64,000 bases of DNA from Heloderma charlesbogerti (Eukaryota > Chordata > Lepidosauria > Squamata > Helodermatidae). Shown here piece by piece: positions 12,096-25,300 of the stretch. The notes under the pieces were generated by a model. The model did not search any database and was not told the DNA's origin. It was given only the letters and a program-made list of their open reading frames with translations. A program made the position numbers and the translations under genes. The DNA lies in contig JANEZZ010001676.1 of NCBI GenBank assembly GCA_026122225.1, positions 1,550,001 to 1,614,000 on the forward strand, given 5' to 3'. Within the stretch, counting starts at the first letter, position 1; every line of letters starts with the position of its first letter.

Positions 12096-12577
12096 TCCTA
12101 TGTTGCAGGATGTAACTGGGTAGATCAGCCCACAGCGTAGATTGCTTTGGGATGCCTTCTCTCGCTGAGAGGTTTGCTTGTAAAAACTCAGCCAGCTGGT
12201 TGTGGAGAATGTTGCAAGTTGCTGTGTTCATGTCTGCATATGCTGACATGAAGTCGGTTGGCTTTGGCTTAATTCATTGGACCGAGCACCAGCCCCTTTG
12301 TCTCCATCTAGGGCACAGATGTGCTTGCAGGTTTTGACACCATAATTACACAAATTGCACCCACAGCCTGAGCGGAACGGCGGCCATTTGTTCCACTTCA
12401 GATGCCTGTTTTTAACAGAAGAAGGCGGTGGGCCAAGGCCTCTTAAATACAGGTTGTGGAGGAAGGCGAACAGTTTGCAATTGCAGCTGTCACACTTCCA
12501 TTCCTCTCTGTTCCACCCCTTCCTCTTCCCTCCTTGCAGCACAGCTGTCTGTGGCGTGAGGTTTGGAGCAGAGCCAT

Positions 12578-12712
12578 AGACAGGAGCCAAGGGGCAGGAA
12601 TCAGAGCCAAGGGGCAGGAACTGAGGGGCAGGAATTGGAGCCGAGGGGCAGGAATCGGAGCAGAGGGGCAGGACCAAGGGGCAGGAATTGGAGCAGAGGG
12701 GCAGGAGCCCAG
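12578..12712 (+). repeat. Minisatellite, unit about 21 bp
   Basis: Five to seven imperfect units around GGGGCAGGAATCGGAGCC with purine-rich composition. It forces Arg/Gly/Gln-rich ORFs on the plus strand and Pro/Leu-rich ORFs on the minus strand. Confidence 0.9.
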
Positions 12713-13734
12713 CCATCCCAGAAACCAAGGTGGGAGCATATTAAGACTCGCATGGCCCAGGCAAAATCCCAGCCTGGACTGGAGACCTTTCTAGCCCTTC
12801 CTATTAAAAGAAGCCAATGGCGTGCTTGGGTGGACACTTCATTGACCCCTTTGGCTAATCCTCTTCATCTTCATTCCCCAGTTATAGCCACGGATTTTTC
12901 CTTGCACCCTCTGCTGTTTCCCCACTATGCGATGCAAGTTCCTTGTCTAGGTTGCTTATGTAAAAAGGCAGCCGATATGACTGCGTGCACAAAGTCCCAG
13001 CTTGTTTTTTCCCAAACAAATAACTGGAAGGAGGAAGATCCCCCTCCACCCCCTCGCAAACTGCATCCCCTGATGCAGGGGGTGTGAGGGCACAGCTGCA
13101 TAACATCAGCATTGACAAGAACATTAAAACAGTAAGCCTGCAATTCCGGAGGAGAACGTGCACGTGTACTAGAAAAGCGCGTAGTTTAGTTTTTGGGACA
13201 TACGAAAGACAACATTTTGTTCTCTGTGCCCCCAAATATCCGGCAGAGGTGGCTTCTGTCTTTGCCACCCAGTTCAGACACCAGAAAGGCATCCTTGGTG
13301 GCTGACCCCAGGAGCTTTGTTGGACTTCAGGGTTGAGCATATTTTTAGCAATTTTGTAAGATTGGTATGGACAGTCTGACTTTCAGCAGTCAGGGTTCAG
13401 CTATGTGAAGGGTGGGCAAGTCGGACTGTACTTTAGCCTGACTGAACTTTGCTCCTCTCCTCAGGGGATTTTATTTTATTTTATTTTACCATTCTCTGCC
13501 CCAACAGGCCTTCCTCATGCTTGGAAAAAACACTGCAAAGGCAAGCCAGAGGCGCTGTCCAGCGTGCTGTTAAAGTTCTCCATATCACCAATGATCTAAC
13601 ACTCGATAGATTTGTATCTCGCCCTTCTGCCATGGGATTTAGAGCAACACACATGGGACTAGTCTACTTGATATTGACAATGGTTCTGTGAAGTAGGCTA
13701 GGCTGAAAGGCAGGGACTTGACTTTGGCTAACTG

Positions 13735-14015
13735 GAGTAAAGGGACGGCCACCAATTTGGAGGGCTTTAGAAGGGGGTTAGACAAATTCCTGGAGGATAA
13801 GGCTATCAGTGGCCGCTAGTCCTGATCGCTATATGCTCCCTCCAGTATCAGACGCAGTATGCTGGGGAACATGGGCAGGATGGTGCTGTTGCAGTCATGT
13901 CCTGCTTGTGGGTTTCCCGTCGACATCTGGTTGGCCACTGTGTGAACAGAATGCTGGACTGGATGGACCCTTGGTCTGATCCAGCAGGGCTCTTCTTGTG
14001 TTCTTATGAAGACAA
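13735..14015 (+). mobile_element. CR1-like LINE 3' end
   Basis: ATTTGGAGGGCTTTAGAAGG, GTTGGCCACTGTGTGAACAG, then GGTCTGATCCAGCAGGGCTC and the TTCTTATG tail. Same family as 33310-33670, 36268-36645 and 62505-62800. Confidence 0.75.
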
Positions 14016-14350
14016 TATAAGAGCAGGCCTGCTGGACTGGACCAAAGGTCTCTCTAGTGACTAGTGCGGCATCCTGGTGACTAGGCAGGCTTACAGCAGA
14101 GCTCTCTTGGCAAGGGTAGGCGGCTTCTGACCATGAAGTTTCTTTATAACCAGCATGGCGAATAGCTGTTGATAGACCTCTCTTCCTCCTCCAGTGATTT
14201 GTCGCATCCTTGTTTAAGCCAGTAGCCATCACCACAGGTTTTGGCAATGAGTTCTATAAGTTAATTCTGTGTTGGGTGAAGAAAGACTCTCTCTTGCTGG
14301 TCTCAAATCTGCTGCCTTGGGGGCTTTCAGTGGATGACCCCAATACTCTG
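14016..14350 (-). mobile_element. LINE 3' UTR remnant
   Basis: Diverged sequence with ACCAGCATGGCGAATAGCTG and CAGTAGCCATCACCACAGG, resembling the part next to the LINE tail at 36500-36620 and the remnant at 37340-37495. Confidence 0.4.
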
Positions 14351-14627
14351 GCATTATGAGAGAGGGAGAACACCTTCCCTGGGCCCACTTTCTGCAGGCC
14401 AAATATAAATATAAAATGCATTTTATATTATGCAGTTTATATTTATATTTATTTACCTAGAATGCATCTTATATTATGGGCTTCTTGTCCGAGCAGGGAT
14501 TTGAACCCCATTCTCCCTAATGATAGGGGAAGGTAACAGATCTCCCTTGGATCCAGATCTCATGCAGGGTTCCACTTGATCCTGTGTAGCCCCTGTGAAA
14601 GAAGTTACTACAGGCTGCCCAAGGCTT

Positions 14628-14725
14628 GCGCCCTCCAGATGTGTTGGACTAAAACTCCCAGCAGTCCTGACCATTGGCTGACTGAGGCTGATGGAAGTCC
14701 AAAAGATGTCTGTAGGGCACCAGGC
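14628..14725. mobile_element. Palindromic MITE, family A
   Basis: CCTCCAGATGTGTTGGACTA, CCATTGGCTGACTGAGGCTG, then GTAGGGCACCAGGCTGAG. Confidence 0.65.
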
Positions 14726-15813
14726 TGAGCCTGCAAAGTTTCACTTGGATTGGGATGTGTCCAAGGCCTGGGATCCACCCAAGAGCTTATTGATTGTGAG
14801 AGATTTAGAGAGTGGAGCATGGAGAAGAGGAAAGATTTCTGAAAGTGGCTCATGCAGTGAAATGCTGTCTTAGTAAACCTAACACAGTCTTGGATGGGTG
14901 CCTTTAAAAAAAAAAAGGTCTAAGTATATCTCTGCAATCGTCCCCCTTCAAAACAAAACAAAAAACAGGTAAGTGGCACAGTGGATCCTAATCAAGAGAG
15001 AGACCATCTTAAAGAAGCTGCTTCCCATAAACGCTCTTTCTGTCTCTAGTTAGACTTCACTGCATTAAATAAATAATTTTTGCCAGCCCCCAGAGGGAGA
15101 TTTCGATCTGTGTTAAACATAAACTCATCACGTAATGACATTCACCAAATGGCAAAATGCCCCATTTCTGTTTCTCTGGTCTTCTGGAGAGACCTTGTCT
15201 TCAATAACAATAACGATAAGTATATGGGAGGAGTCTGCACCATATACCTTCTTCCCCCATGCCCTCCCCAATCCCAGCATGCACCTATGCAAAAAAAGCC
15301 ATCTGCCTGCTCCTTAAAAGCTCACCTGCGGCTTCTGCTAATGGGGGCGGGGGGCGGGGTAGGAATGCCTTTTTGGAATGCTCCACCACATAAACGTTTT
15401 CCAATAGTATCATCATCATCGTCGTCTAGCATGTTAGGGGTTGATGTTCCATCCCAGTCCAAAATAAAATGTATACGTCCCATCTATAGTCTGAAATACT
15501 ACAGTCCATTCTGCCTCCTCAGGATTCTGCCATCTCATTCTGCTGTATGTGTGGACCAGGCTGGGCAGGGGAATGTGCTAAGGAGCTGTGTTTGAAGTTT
15601 TGGTCACATACCATCAGGTATTACCCTTAAGAGCTAGAAACGTAGGTTTTGAAAATAAACGAAAGCTTGAGTTCAGCTGAGCTGAATGCTGTGTTCGGTA
15701 TGAAATTCTGCATTGGAGTAAAGAGTACACACAGCTCTTGCCCCTGAAATTATCTATACTGCACAAATAATTATTAATAACAAGTTGGTCTCTCTGTGTG
15801 TGGTTTTTTCCAG
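14726..15813. other. Unique non-coding sequence
   Basis: No exon recognised. An ORF of 171 codons (15080-15595) is low in complexity and has no family resemblance. Confidence 0.45.
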
Positions 15814-15980
15814 ATGCCTTGAACGAGACCTGGGAAAGAATGATGCTTTGACTATAGGTGGACCAATCTTTTTTCTTGTTACTCATCTCCTAATGGCCTC
15901 CATGTTTCCGCAATAGGGAAATTTGAGCCAAGCTCTACAGTCCCAATCCATGGTGTTAGTCCCTCACGTTTCCTTGAGCC
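15814..15980 (+). promoter_or_regulatory. KIAA0513: 5' UTR part of the start exon with overlapping upstream ORF
   Basis: Two plausible acceptors precede the start codon: TTTTTTCCAG ending at 15813 and CTCTACAG ending at 15940. With either, the leader contains an upstream ATG at 15950 in another frame. That ORF is 14 codons long and stops at 15992-15994, past the main ATG at 15981, so it overlaps the true start and could lower translation. The real exon boundary is not decided by the sequence. Confidence 0.45.
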
Positions 15981-16333
15981 ATGGAGGCCGTTGACGTCCC
16001 AGTCGGGAACCTCATTGACTTTGACTCTGAACCTTCCACCACTGATACCTCCGAATCTGTCCCTGCTACTCCTCTTCCCACCAATGCCAATGGGTTACTG
16101 GACCACCTGAAGGATGACGTGGTTGCTGTGGTGGAGGAGAGTGATGCCACGGAATCCGCTGACAGTGAGAATGACACGACGGACTCGCCCGCCCACCACA
16201 GCTGGGATAACCGCCGCCGCTCCTCCTCGGAGTCCTACTCGTCCAACCAGAGCACGGAGTCTGCCAAGGATGAGGTGACAGCGGAACACCGGGAGTTCAT
16301 TAGGCAGTACGTGGAGAAGACCTTCACTGGTGG
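15981..16333 (+). CDS. KIAA0513: KIAA0513 coding exon 1 (start exon)
   Basis: Encodes residues 1-117. The ATG at 15981 lies in a good context (GAGCCATGG) and is followed by the family N-terminus (VPVGNLIDF). A Ser/Glu/Asp-rich low-complexity stretch ([17 protein letters not shown]) precedes the first conserved helix ([10 protein letters not shown]). Donor GG|GTACGT at 16334 leaves phase 2; the next exon restores Gly-Glu-Glu. The ORF read through the donor into the intron continues into a LINE tail and is not coding. Confidence 0.95.
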
Positions 16334-19300
16334 GTACGTGTTCAAGCAGCAGGCGGGCAGCTTTGGGGCATGGGCGCAGGCTGCCGTGGCAGTCCGCCCC
16401 CAGCTCAAGAACCCCTATTGGAGGAGAGGCTTTTTGCTTTTAATTATGTTTTTAATTTATGTGTTTTTATGTTATGTTTTCATAACTTTTCTGTTTTTAA
16501 TCTGGTTTTTATTGTTAGCCGTCTTGAGTACCATTTTTTATTTGTTAATTTATTTGTTTTCATGTGTTAATTTATTTGTTTTTATGTTATGTTTTAATTA
16601 GGTTTCTGTTTTTAAACTGGGTTTAATTGTTAGCTGCCTTGAGTGCCTTTTTTTTCTTGGCAGGAAGGGGGGATAGGAATGAATGCATAACACACACATA
16701 CATCATCTACCACCTTCTGAGTCAGTCTGTTCCACTATGGGAACAGTTCCCACCGTTTATTATTTATTTATTCATTACATTTATATGCCACCTTTCTTCC
16801 ATTGTGGAACTCAAGGTGGCTACATGAGGTTCCCACGTGGTTTCCCCTCCAGGCACTGACCAGACCCAGACCTGCTTAGCTTCAGCACGGTGGCTGCCTC
16901 ATGTGCCTTAAGACTACGCCCTGGGACCTGTGCCGCTGGGAGGTTCTTTCAAATGTTTGGTCGAAATGTCCTTTCCTTTAATTTGAACCTGTTGCGTCAG
17001 GTCCTGCCTTCTGGGACTTGTTTTCCATAACCCTGACCATCTTGGCTGCCCTCCTGTGAACTCATTTGAGTGTGTCTGCATCCTTCCTAAAATGCAGCGC
17101 CTGGATGCTGAGGACAAGCAGGCGCCGCACACTCTGCTTGCGTGCTACCCAGAAGGGATGTGGGGCTGACCGTGCTTGGAAACTGAATGCTGAACCTTTG
17201 GTCTGATCTGGCCGAGGCAGTTCTCCTGTTCCCATAACAGAGTAGACAAGGTCACAGTGAATGGGTTTTATCGGCCGCTTTTAACCATGATAGCAAAGAA
17301 TGAAAGCTCCCTGTTCAGAAACAATATAACTCTGAATATCAAGTGCTGTGGACAAATAACAGAGGATGCCGCTTTATGCAGAGTCAGACCCTTGGTCCAT
17401 CTAGCCCAGTATTGTTGGCACTGACTGGCAGCAGCAGCTCTCCAGTGTTTCAGTCAGGAGATTTTTTTCAGCCCTACCTGGAGGTGCTGCCAGGGATTGA
17501 ACCAGGCACCTGCTGCATGCAAAGCAGGGGCTCTACCACTGAGCTACGGTCCCTCCCAAATAAAGAGGAAGTGAACAGGGCATTGCTCTAGGAGAACGCT
17601 GGACTAGACAGGCCCCTGGCATAATCCAGCAAAACAGTTCTCAGGTCACAAACCTGAGGGAACCCTGAGCAAGGTTGTATCAGCCTTCCTAGAGGGCTGG
17701 GAGGAAGAACCGCCGTCCACAGCTCATCATTCCCCATTAAATGCATGAGCCGTTTGCTCCACTTCAGGTGGATAGCCGCATGCGGCTCCCGCTCTGGCTG
17801 GGATGCCTGGAACACCACGTCCCCTGCCGGCTCTCTGTCTCTGCCTGGGGCGTTCTCTCTCCTTTTTGACGCAGGCTGCTAAAGCAATTTGCAGGGGGAG
17901 GTGGGTTTTTTAATTCATCTTATTTTTGTTGATTTTGGATCTGTTTTGGGGAACAGGGCACTGCAAAAGAAAAACAAGACACACCGGAGCTGGGTGGGGA
18001 GGGGAGGATGGATCTTTTTTTCTTACACCAAGCCCACCCACTGCTGGTCCAAATTCCCCAGCGTTTGTGCAGCAAGGGGGTGGGGTGTTTCCAAGTCCGC
18101 ATGCTGCCAGCCATGTGACCCTGGCAGCAGGATACTTGTTTTGATCTCAGTGTTGCTTCTCTGCAGCACAAAAGATGTGATTGAGTCTGACGGGGCATGA
18201 GGGATCCTCTGCTTTGTTCAGGGAGGTCTAGCGACAGGGGTGCCTGCAGCCCTGAAGCGTTTATTTTTTAACCCCACTGAAGATGTAGCGGGCCTTTTCT
18301 CTACGCTCTTTGACAAAGAGCCAGCCACATCTTAAAAGATACAGTGGAAAACCGAGGGACCTGTGTGGTTTACTCAGGATGGAGATAATTTTGATTTTAT
18401 ATTTTCAGAAATGGAGGACCGACAGATGTATGTGACTTCCTTGTTCCCAGCGGTCCTAAAGCAGGGGTGCAGAACCTCTTTCAGCCCAAGGGCTGCATTC
18501 CATTTTGGAGAAGCTCTCGGGGGCTGCGTTCCAGTGGAGGGAGCATTGAAGGCAAAAGAGACAGGGCCAAAAACTCCAAAATGCCAGCATATTTTAGCTT
18601 AACGCTCTTTTTGCCAGTAGCTCAGCTGCAGGAGAGGCATTTCAACCTTTTCAGCATGGAGAAGAAATTGCATGAAAGCTGGGAAACCACCAAAGGTTCT
18701 GTGTCTGGGGGGAAAGGAGGCAAAGCCATTTGGGAACACCGGAGAGACAGATTGGAACCCCTGGAAGGCCAGATTTGGCCCCTAGGCCTGAGGTTCTGTG
18801 CCCCTGTCCCTAGAGAGCACTTGAGAGTCAGTATGGTGTAATGGGACTAGGAAGATCCGGGTTCTAGTCTCCACTCGACCATGAAGCTCACTGAGTGACT
18901 TTGGGCCAGTCACGGACTCTCAGTTGCACCTACCTCACAGGGTTGTTGTGAGGGTTAATTGGAGAGGAAGAGCGGGACTATGTAAGCCACCTGGGGTTCC
19001 TTGCAAGAGGAGAAAAGGCAGGATATAAATGTAGTAATAAATAAAAACCAATTGCCTGGCAGAACCCAATTTGAATGTCTGCAAACCTTCCTCCTCCATA
19101 TAATTGTAAGACTCTGACTATGTAGACATCCTGGTTACAACATCCAGTCACCTTTCACCCCACCCCTGGCTTTTTATAACATCTTGCTTGAGAAGAGATC
19201 AGGAGATCTCAAACGTTTGCACGTTTTAGCCTAACAAAGGGATTACACTATATGGATTTTGGATTTGTGTTTTTATGGCTAACATGGCTGCCTTTGTTTT

Positions 19301-22300
19301 TTATATACATATATATAATGTATATCCCTGTATATATGTTTGAGATATTATTTATTTGTTTTATTAAATTTCTATAGTGCCCAATAGCCAAAGCTCTCTG
19401 GATGGCTCAGAACAACTAAGACCATAAAATATAAGATGAGAAAATACAATATGAAAATTTAAAAGTTTAAAAGTACAGTATAAAAAATAAAAATAATAAC
19501 CAAATAGAACCTGGCTGCAGTACGACGATTTAAATGTTTGTTTGTTTGTTTATTTGTTTATTTATTTCTTGCATTTATATCCCGCCTTTTTTCCTCTTGC
19601 AAGGAACCCAAGGCGGCTTACATTATCCTCCTCTCCGTTTTATCCTCACAACAACATCCCTGGGAGGTAGGTTGGGCTGAGAGTCTGTGACTGGCCCAAA
19701 GTCACCCAGTGAGTTTCCATGGCCAAGTGGGGACTAGAACCCGGCTCTCCCGGCTCCCAGTCCCTATAATAAATTAAATCAATTTAAAACACATACAAAA
19801 CATTTCACAATACAATATCAGGACCTGATAATAAAACAAATGGATTAAATGCCCCATCATATGTTGTCAATTGTCAAAGAAAAGCATTTTGACTGTAATT
19901 GGGATCTTGTGTTGTGGTGGGATAGCGCTCCATTGGACCCCTCCTCCACCCCAAGGGGAGCTGCAACCCCTCTTTCTCCCTGGGGTGCTCCAGTTAAGAA
20001 GAAATGTTTTCCAGCCAAGCCATACCTTCTTGGCTCAGTCGCATGTCTTTTTTGACTTAACAGTTTCTGCCTGGGAACTTCAGGGCTGTGTCATCCTGAT
20101 GCAGAGCAGAAGATTCAGCCGATGTTGGCTGCTTTTCTTTAAAATACTGATTGTATAATTCCACTAACTGTGAGTGATTTAGCAATTCTGATATGAGTCA
20201 CCATGGCCCAAATTAACACAGTTTAATGTCAACACTGGGGAAAGTGCAAATGCATTTCCTTCTCTCCCCGCTCCGCTGCAACAGGACCAGTTTGGATTCC
20301 AAACCCAGAGGGAATATTCTGTGCACAAGTGGCATTGCCCACTTGCATAACCTTCTTCGTTAACAGTTGAATGTTGCCACTGAAGAGGTGGTTTGAATTC
20401 CACCTGCTGAAAGAGAGGGAGGGCAACCCTTGTGGGCACAAACCTAAAAAAAGAATGATTTATTGACGCAGCTAATTGCCCGATGCAAGAATTGTGGTGC
20501 ATTTTTGTTCTGGTAAAAGAGCTAAAGCAAGCATGCTCAGGACTATTACTCAAGGGAATATTCCTCCACTTCTTTCTTTCTTTTAAATTCTGCCATCAGG
20601 AGTGAGTTTTTTGATTCCTCAGCCTGTTTCAAATGGTGGGGGGAGGGTCATGGTAATTTCCGGGTTAGGGGAGATAGTGTATCTGCAGTTGTCAAAGCCT
20701 GGTGTGACTGTGAGCTCATTGGGCAGGGTTCTGTTCTTGCAACGAATGATTCCCTGCATATTTTGAAATAACGAAAGGAAGATGAAGCCTACAAGGGTCT
20801 TCTACAGACACCCCTTCCCCTGGATTGAAGTTGTCTTGTCTTTGTTTTCTCCATGGCACAGAGCTCTTAGACTAACCTGGGGTCCCAAGTCCCAGAGACT
20901 TATACATTCCTCTGTCTTCATTTGACATGAACATGAGCTATCTCCTCACTGCGCTTCCCCCTCCGTTATTGCCTATGGCAGGGGTCCCCAGCCTTTTTGG
21001 ACCTGTGTGCACATTTGGGAATTTGAGAAACTGCTGTGGGCGCCACCACAAAATGGCTCCCACAGAGGATGTGGCTAGTTGCATAACAGCTGCTGTGGGG
21101 GCCTAGCTAGTAAAAAATGAGCTAAAAGGGGGCAGGGAAGAAAAATAGTGACACTATAGGCTGGGAGGGAGGGGAAAACAGCAAGGAAAAGAGGTAGAGA
21201 ACGAGCAAGGCTAGAGGCTAGGAGGGGAAGGAACAGTGAGCTAAAGAGGAGGGGGAATAGCAAGGCCAGAGGCTGGGAGGGAGGGGGAAACAGGAATGCA
21301 AAGGGGTAGAGGGGGGAGAAAGAGCAAGGCTAGAAGTTAGGAGGGGGGAAACAGCTATAGAAGAGGGGGAACATCGAGGCTAGAGGCTGGAAGGGAGGGG
21401 GAAACTCCAAGGCAAAGGGATAGAGGGGAGAGAAAGACAAAGGCTAGAGGCTGGGCGGGGGAGAAACAGCAAGGTAAAGTGGTGGGGAAGCAACACTAGA
21501 GGGTGGGAGGTAGAGGGGAACAGCAAGGCAAAGGGGCCAAAGGAGAGAAAGAGCAAAACTTTGTGTCAAAACTATTGTGTCTTGATTAATTTCTATAGTT
21601 TGAGCATTCAAAATGTTTCACATATGTTACCTTCATGTTCCTTTTGACAGCCCTGGGAAATAAGCTAGTGGTGATGTTATGTTCCTAAATTAGACTGTAA
21701 GCTCACTGGGGCAGATTCTTGATATTGTACAACACATATGTAGTTTGTTGGGGCATTTCAACACCTTTATTGTTCTTGTTATATTGCTGATGGGAGAGGA
21801 TCACCTAGTGATTCACGGCTGTTACAAGATTTGCCCCGGGGACATGCCAGCTCATGCTCACAGCCTCCATGCCACACCAGTGTTCAGCTTTATACACCTG
21901 TGAGATTTTGTTGTTTTGGTGTGCTTGTGATTCCAGAGAGGAATTTGACCAAGAGGAGAAGGCCAAGTTTGGAGAACTCTGCAGCGGGGAGAATGCAAAA
22001 GGCAGGGAATGGTTTGCCAGATACGTGAGCGCTCAGGTGAGGAGAGGTTTGGGGCTCCGTGGCTGGGTGGCGTAGGAGTTTGTTCTCCGGAGGCCCTATG
22101 CTTCTTATGAAACTTTCCCGTGGGGCTTGTTCACGCAGTCAGAATTCACAGGCTGTGTTAACTCTGAGATGGCAGGCTCCATCTGGATGCACAAAAGGAA
22201 TTCTAGGATGCTCTAAAAATACCCCAGTGTTCTTGTGTTTCTCCATGGAAAACTGAGTTCAGCTCATCTTTGCATACCTTCATGAAAACAAAACCTCTGC

Positions 22301-25300
22301 TGCTCCCTCGGGTCAAGCTTAGGGGGAAACTGTTGTTCCGCTTCAAACAAAAGCTGGATTTGCACAACATCCTACTGTGCAGCCCTTGTCTCCGTTGCAA
22401 AATTATCTTCCCCCTTCTCAGGACAGGGCTGTGCACAACACTGATTGGTTGCCCCAATCTCAGTTCCAAAGCTTCTTTCCCCCTTCTCAGTGCAGGGCTG
22501 TGGACAACACTGATTGGTTGCCCCTAATCTCAGTGCCAAAACTACTTTCCCCCTTTCTCAGCACAGGGCTGTGTACAGTGCTGATTGGCTGGCCATTGTC
22601 TCAGTTGCAAAACTGCCTCCCCACTTGTCTGTGCAGGGCTGTGCACGGGGCTGATTGTCTGGCCCTTGCCTCAGCTGCAAAGCGACCTCCTCAGAACAGG
22701 TTTCAAAATGTAACATGCACCCACTTTTTTAAAAGCCCTGCACAAATGCTTAAACAGAGAACCACACAAGTATCTCAGGAGGAAAAATGGAAAGCAAATC
22801 AGACAGCCTGAATTTGAAGCATGGGCTAGATACAGCTGTCAATCCAGGGGCGGAAGATATGACGGCAGAGGAGGACAGGTGGAGGAAGCAGAGTTCGCTT
22901 CACAGCAAGCAACCCCCCTCACAACTCTTTCCAGGTACTTCTGTAGACAGCCTAACATGATTTCCTGTCCATGTTTCCTTGCAGCGCTGCAATTCCAAGT
23001 GTGTCTCGGAGCAAACCTTTTATCGACTGGTGCAATCCTTTGCCGTGGTGCTGTTTGAGTAAGTGAAAACAGGCAACTGAATGTGAACTCGTGGGTCTGC
23101 AACCTTTATAGCACAATTCTGTACAGGTCTACTCAGAAGTAAGCCCTACTGAGCTCGGTGGGACTCACTCTCAGATAAGTGTGTATAGCAGGGTTCCCCA
23201 ACTTTTTTGGACCTGTGGGCACATTTGGGAATTTCAGAAACTGCTGTGGGCACCACTATAAAATGGCTCCTACAGAGGATGCAGCTAGTCACATAATGGC
23301 TGCCACAGGGGCCTGGCTAGTCAGAAGAGGTGGGAGGAGAGAAATAGGCTAGAGGCTGGGAGGGAGGAGAAAATAGCATGGCAAAGGGGTAGAGGGATGA
23401 GAAAGAGCGAGGCTAGAAGCTAGGAGGGGAATAAACAGCGAGTCAAAGAGGTGGGGGAGAGAAATAGCAAGGCTGGGAGTAGAGAGAAACAGCATGATAA
23501 AGGGGTGAGTGGGAGAGAAAGCAACACTAGGGGCTAGGAAGAGAGAAAGAAGGAGGCTAGGTATGGGGAAGGGAGAGAAATAGAAAGGGAAGGGTCAGGT
23601 GGAGAGAAACAGCAAGGCTATGTATAATTGCTAGAAAGCTGTATTTTGTATATAGGCAGTTCATATGTATTCATTGCTATGGATATATACAAACCCATAT
23701 ACGTATGTATATTAAAAAGGGGGACATTTAAAAAAAAAAAGCTTTGCAGGGGCTCACGGGCACCATGCTGGGGACCCTTTCGCAGGTCCCATTGGAGGGC
23801 CCCGTGGGGCCAAATCTGGGCCACCTGGGGCCCCTATCCCACCCTTTTTGCATATGTGAAACTGCGCATTTCGCACATATGCAAATATGCACGTTCACAA
23901 AAATGTGCATTTTCGTGCATACGCAAATACGCGCATTTTTGCAATTTTATTTTTTTTAAAAATGGCAACTGTGGAGCTCAATGTGGCCACCAGGGTGAGT
24001 GTGGGCTGCTCGACGAGCACGGGAAGGGCTCGAGCGCAGTCCGGGGACTGGTGAGCAGAGGCTGGGCAGGCGCCCAGACAACCCAGATGGGGGTGGGTTT
24101 GCACATCCCTACCAGTAACTAAGCCTTGGAAGAGGCATTTTAACCTTTCAGAACAGGGGAAAAGCCATGTAAAAGCCAGGAAACCATCAAACAGTTGGCA
24201 GTCTGGGGAAAGAGGGTGGGGCCAAGGGGAGGGGGAGGGGCTATCTGGGGAACCCTGGAGGGCCAGATTGGGACCTGAGGCAGGTTGGATTGGGCCTGCA
24301 GGCCTGAGGTTCAACATCCTGGTCTGGATGTTCAGCAGTGTTGAGATGCTGTTGCTTCTTACTTCAACACCTCTTTTATTCTCGACTCATCCACTTTTAG
24401 GTGTTACCAAATGGATGATTTCAGCCCTGCTAAGAACCTGATGACCATGTGCTTCACCTATTACCACATTGGTAAGCTACGGTTCCGTCTTATTGCTGGG
24501 TTCCTCCTCTCAGTGCAGCGGTGGGATATGTCAGGGCGAGCTCTTTGCCTTCAGCAGATTTATCCTTCAGTTTATCCTTCCAGGAGCATCTTCGTAAGGG
24601 GAGCATCGTGGGAGTAGCATCTGTGGTAGGGAAGAACCTCAGAGAGTACCCTAAACCTTTGCTTCATAGCTGCATATTTTGCTTCTTGCCATTAACAAAT
24701 AATTTCTGAGGATGCCCAAAAGCAGCAATTGGCTGTGCTTCAGTTCGAGCAACAATAGTCTTGCACCAAAATCCATAGCCAGGCAGTGCCTTTGTCAGGA
24801 CCAACCAAAATGTCCCAGAACAGCAAGCTTTCCCTTCCCCAGAAAGCGTTGTGAATTTGAACATCCAAATTTGCAAAAATGTGAGCCAGGCTTGAGGAAA
24901 AAAAGGATTTATGTTTTCAGAAACAGATGAGAGCAGGGGAGCGTGTTGAATTGTAGCTTCATGCTGGTTGCTTCAGTGTTTCCAACTGCTTAGCTTGAAT
25001 TTCTTATCCATTTTGCTGTGTACCTCTCTATTCATGAGGGCTAGTAACTTGCTTTGTATTTATTTATTTTAAAAAGCAAGAAAAAGGCTCTGTATGGCAT
25101 CAGTCTTTAGGAAATGTTAAGCTTTCTGCTTCCTTTTCCATTTGCATTGTTGTCTTCTGATAGGTAAGCCCCTAGCGCTACCCCCTGAGTCCAAGGAGAA
25201 GGCCACGGGTAGCATTGATTCCTATCTGAAGTCTGCAAACAGCTGGCTGGCCGAGAAGAAAGACATTGCGGAACGGCTCCTGAAGAACACATCAGCAAAG

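Noticed and set aside
12563..13087. 174-codon ORF rich in Arg, Gly and Gln, and minus-strand Pro/Leu-rich ORFs
   Set aside because: Produced by the 21-bp minisatellite, whose unit length keeps all frames open.
15080..15595. 171-codon ORF upstream of KIAA0513
   Set aside because: No family resemblance, and no splice or promoter context. It ends well before the true start exon.
22377..22811. 144-codon ORF with repeated Pro/Ser/Trp motif
   Set aside because: Follows the 70-bp tandem repeat in KIAA0513 intron 2.
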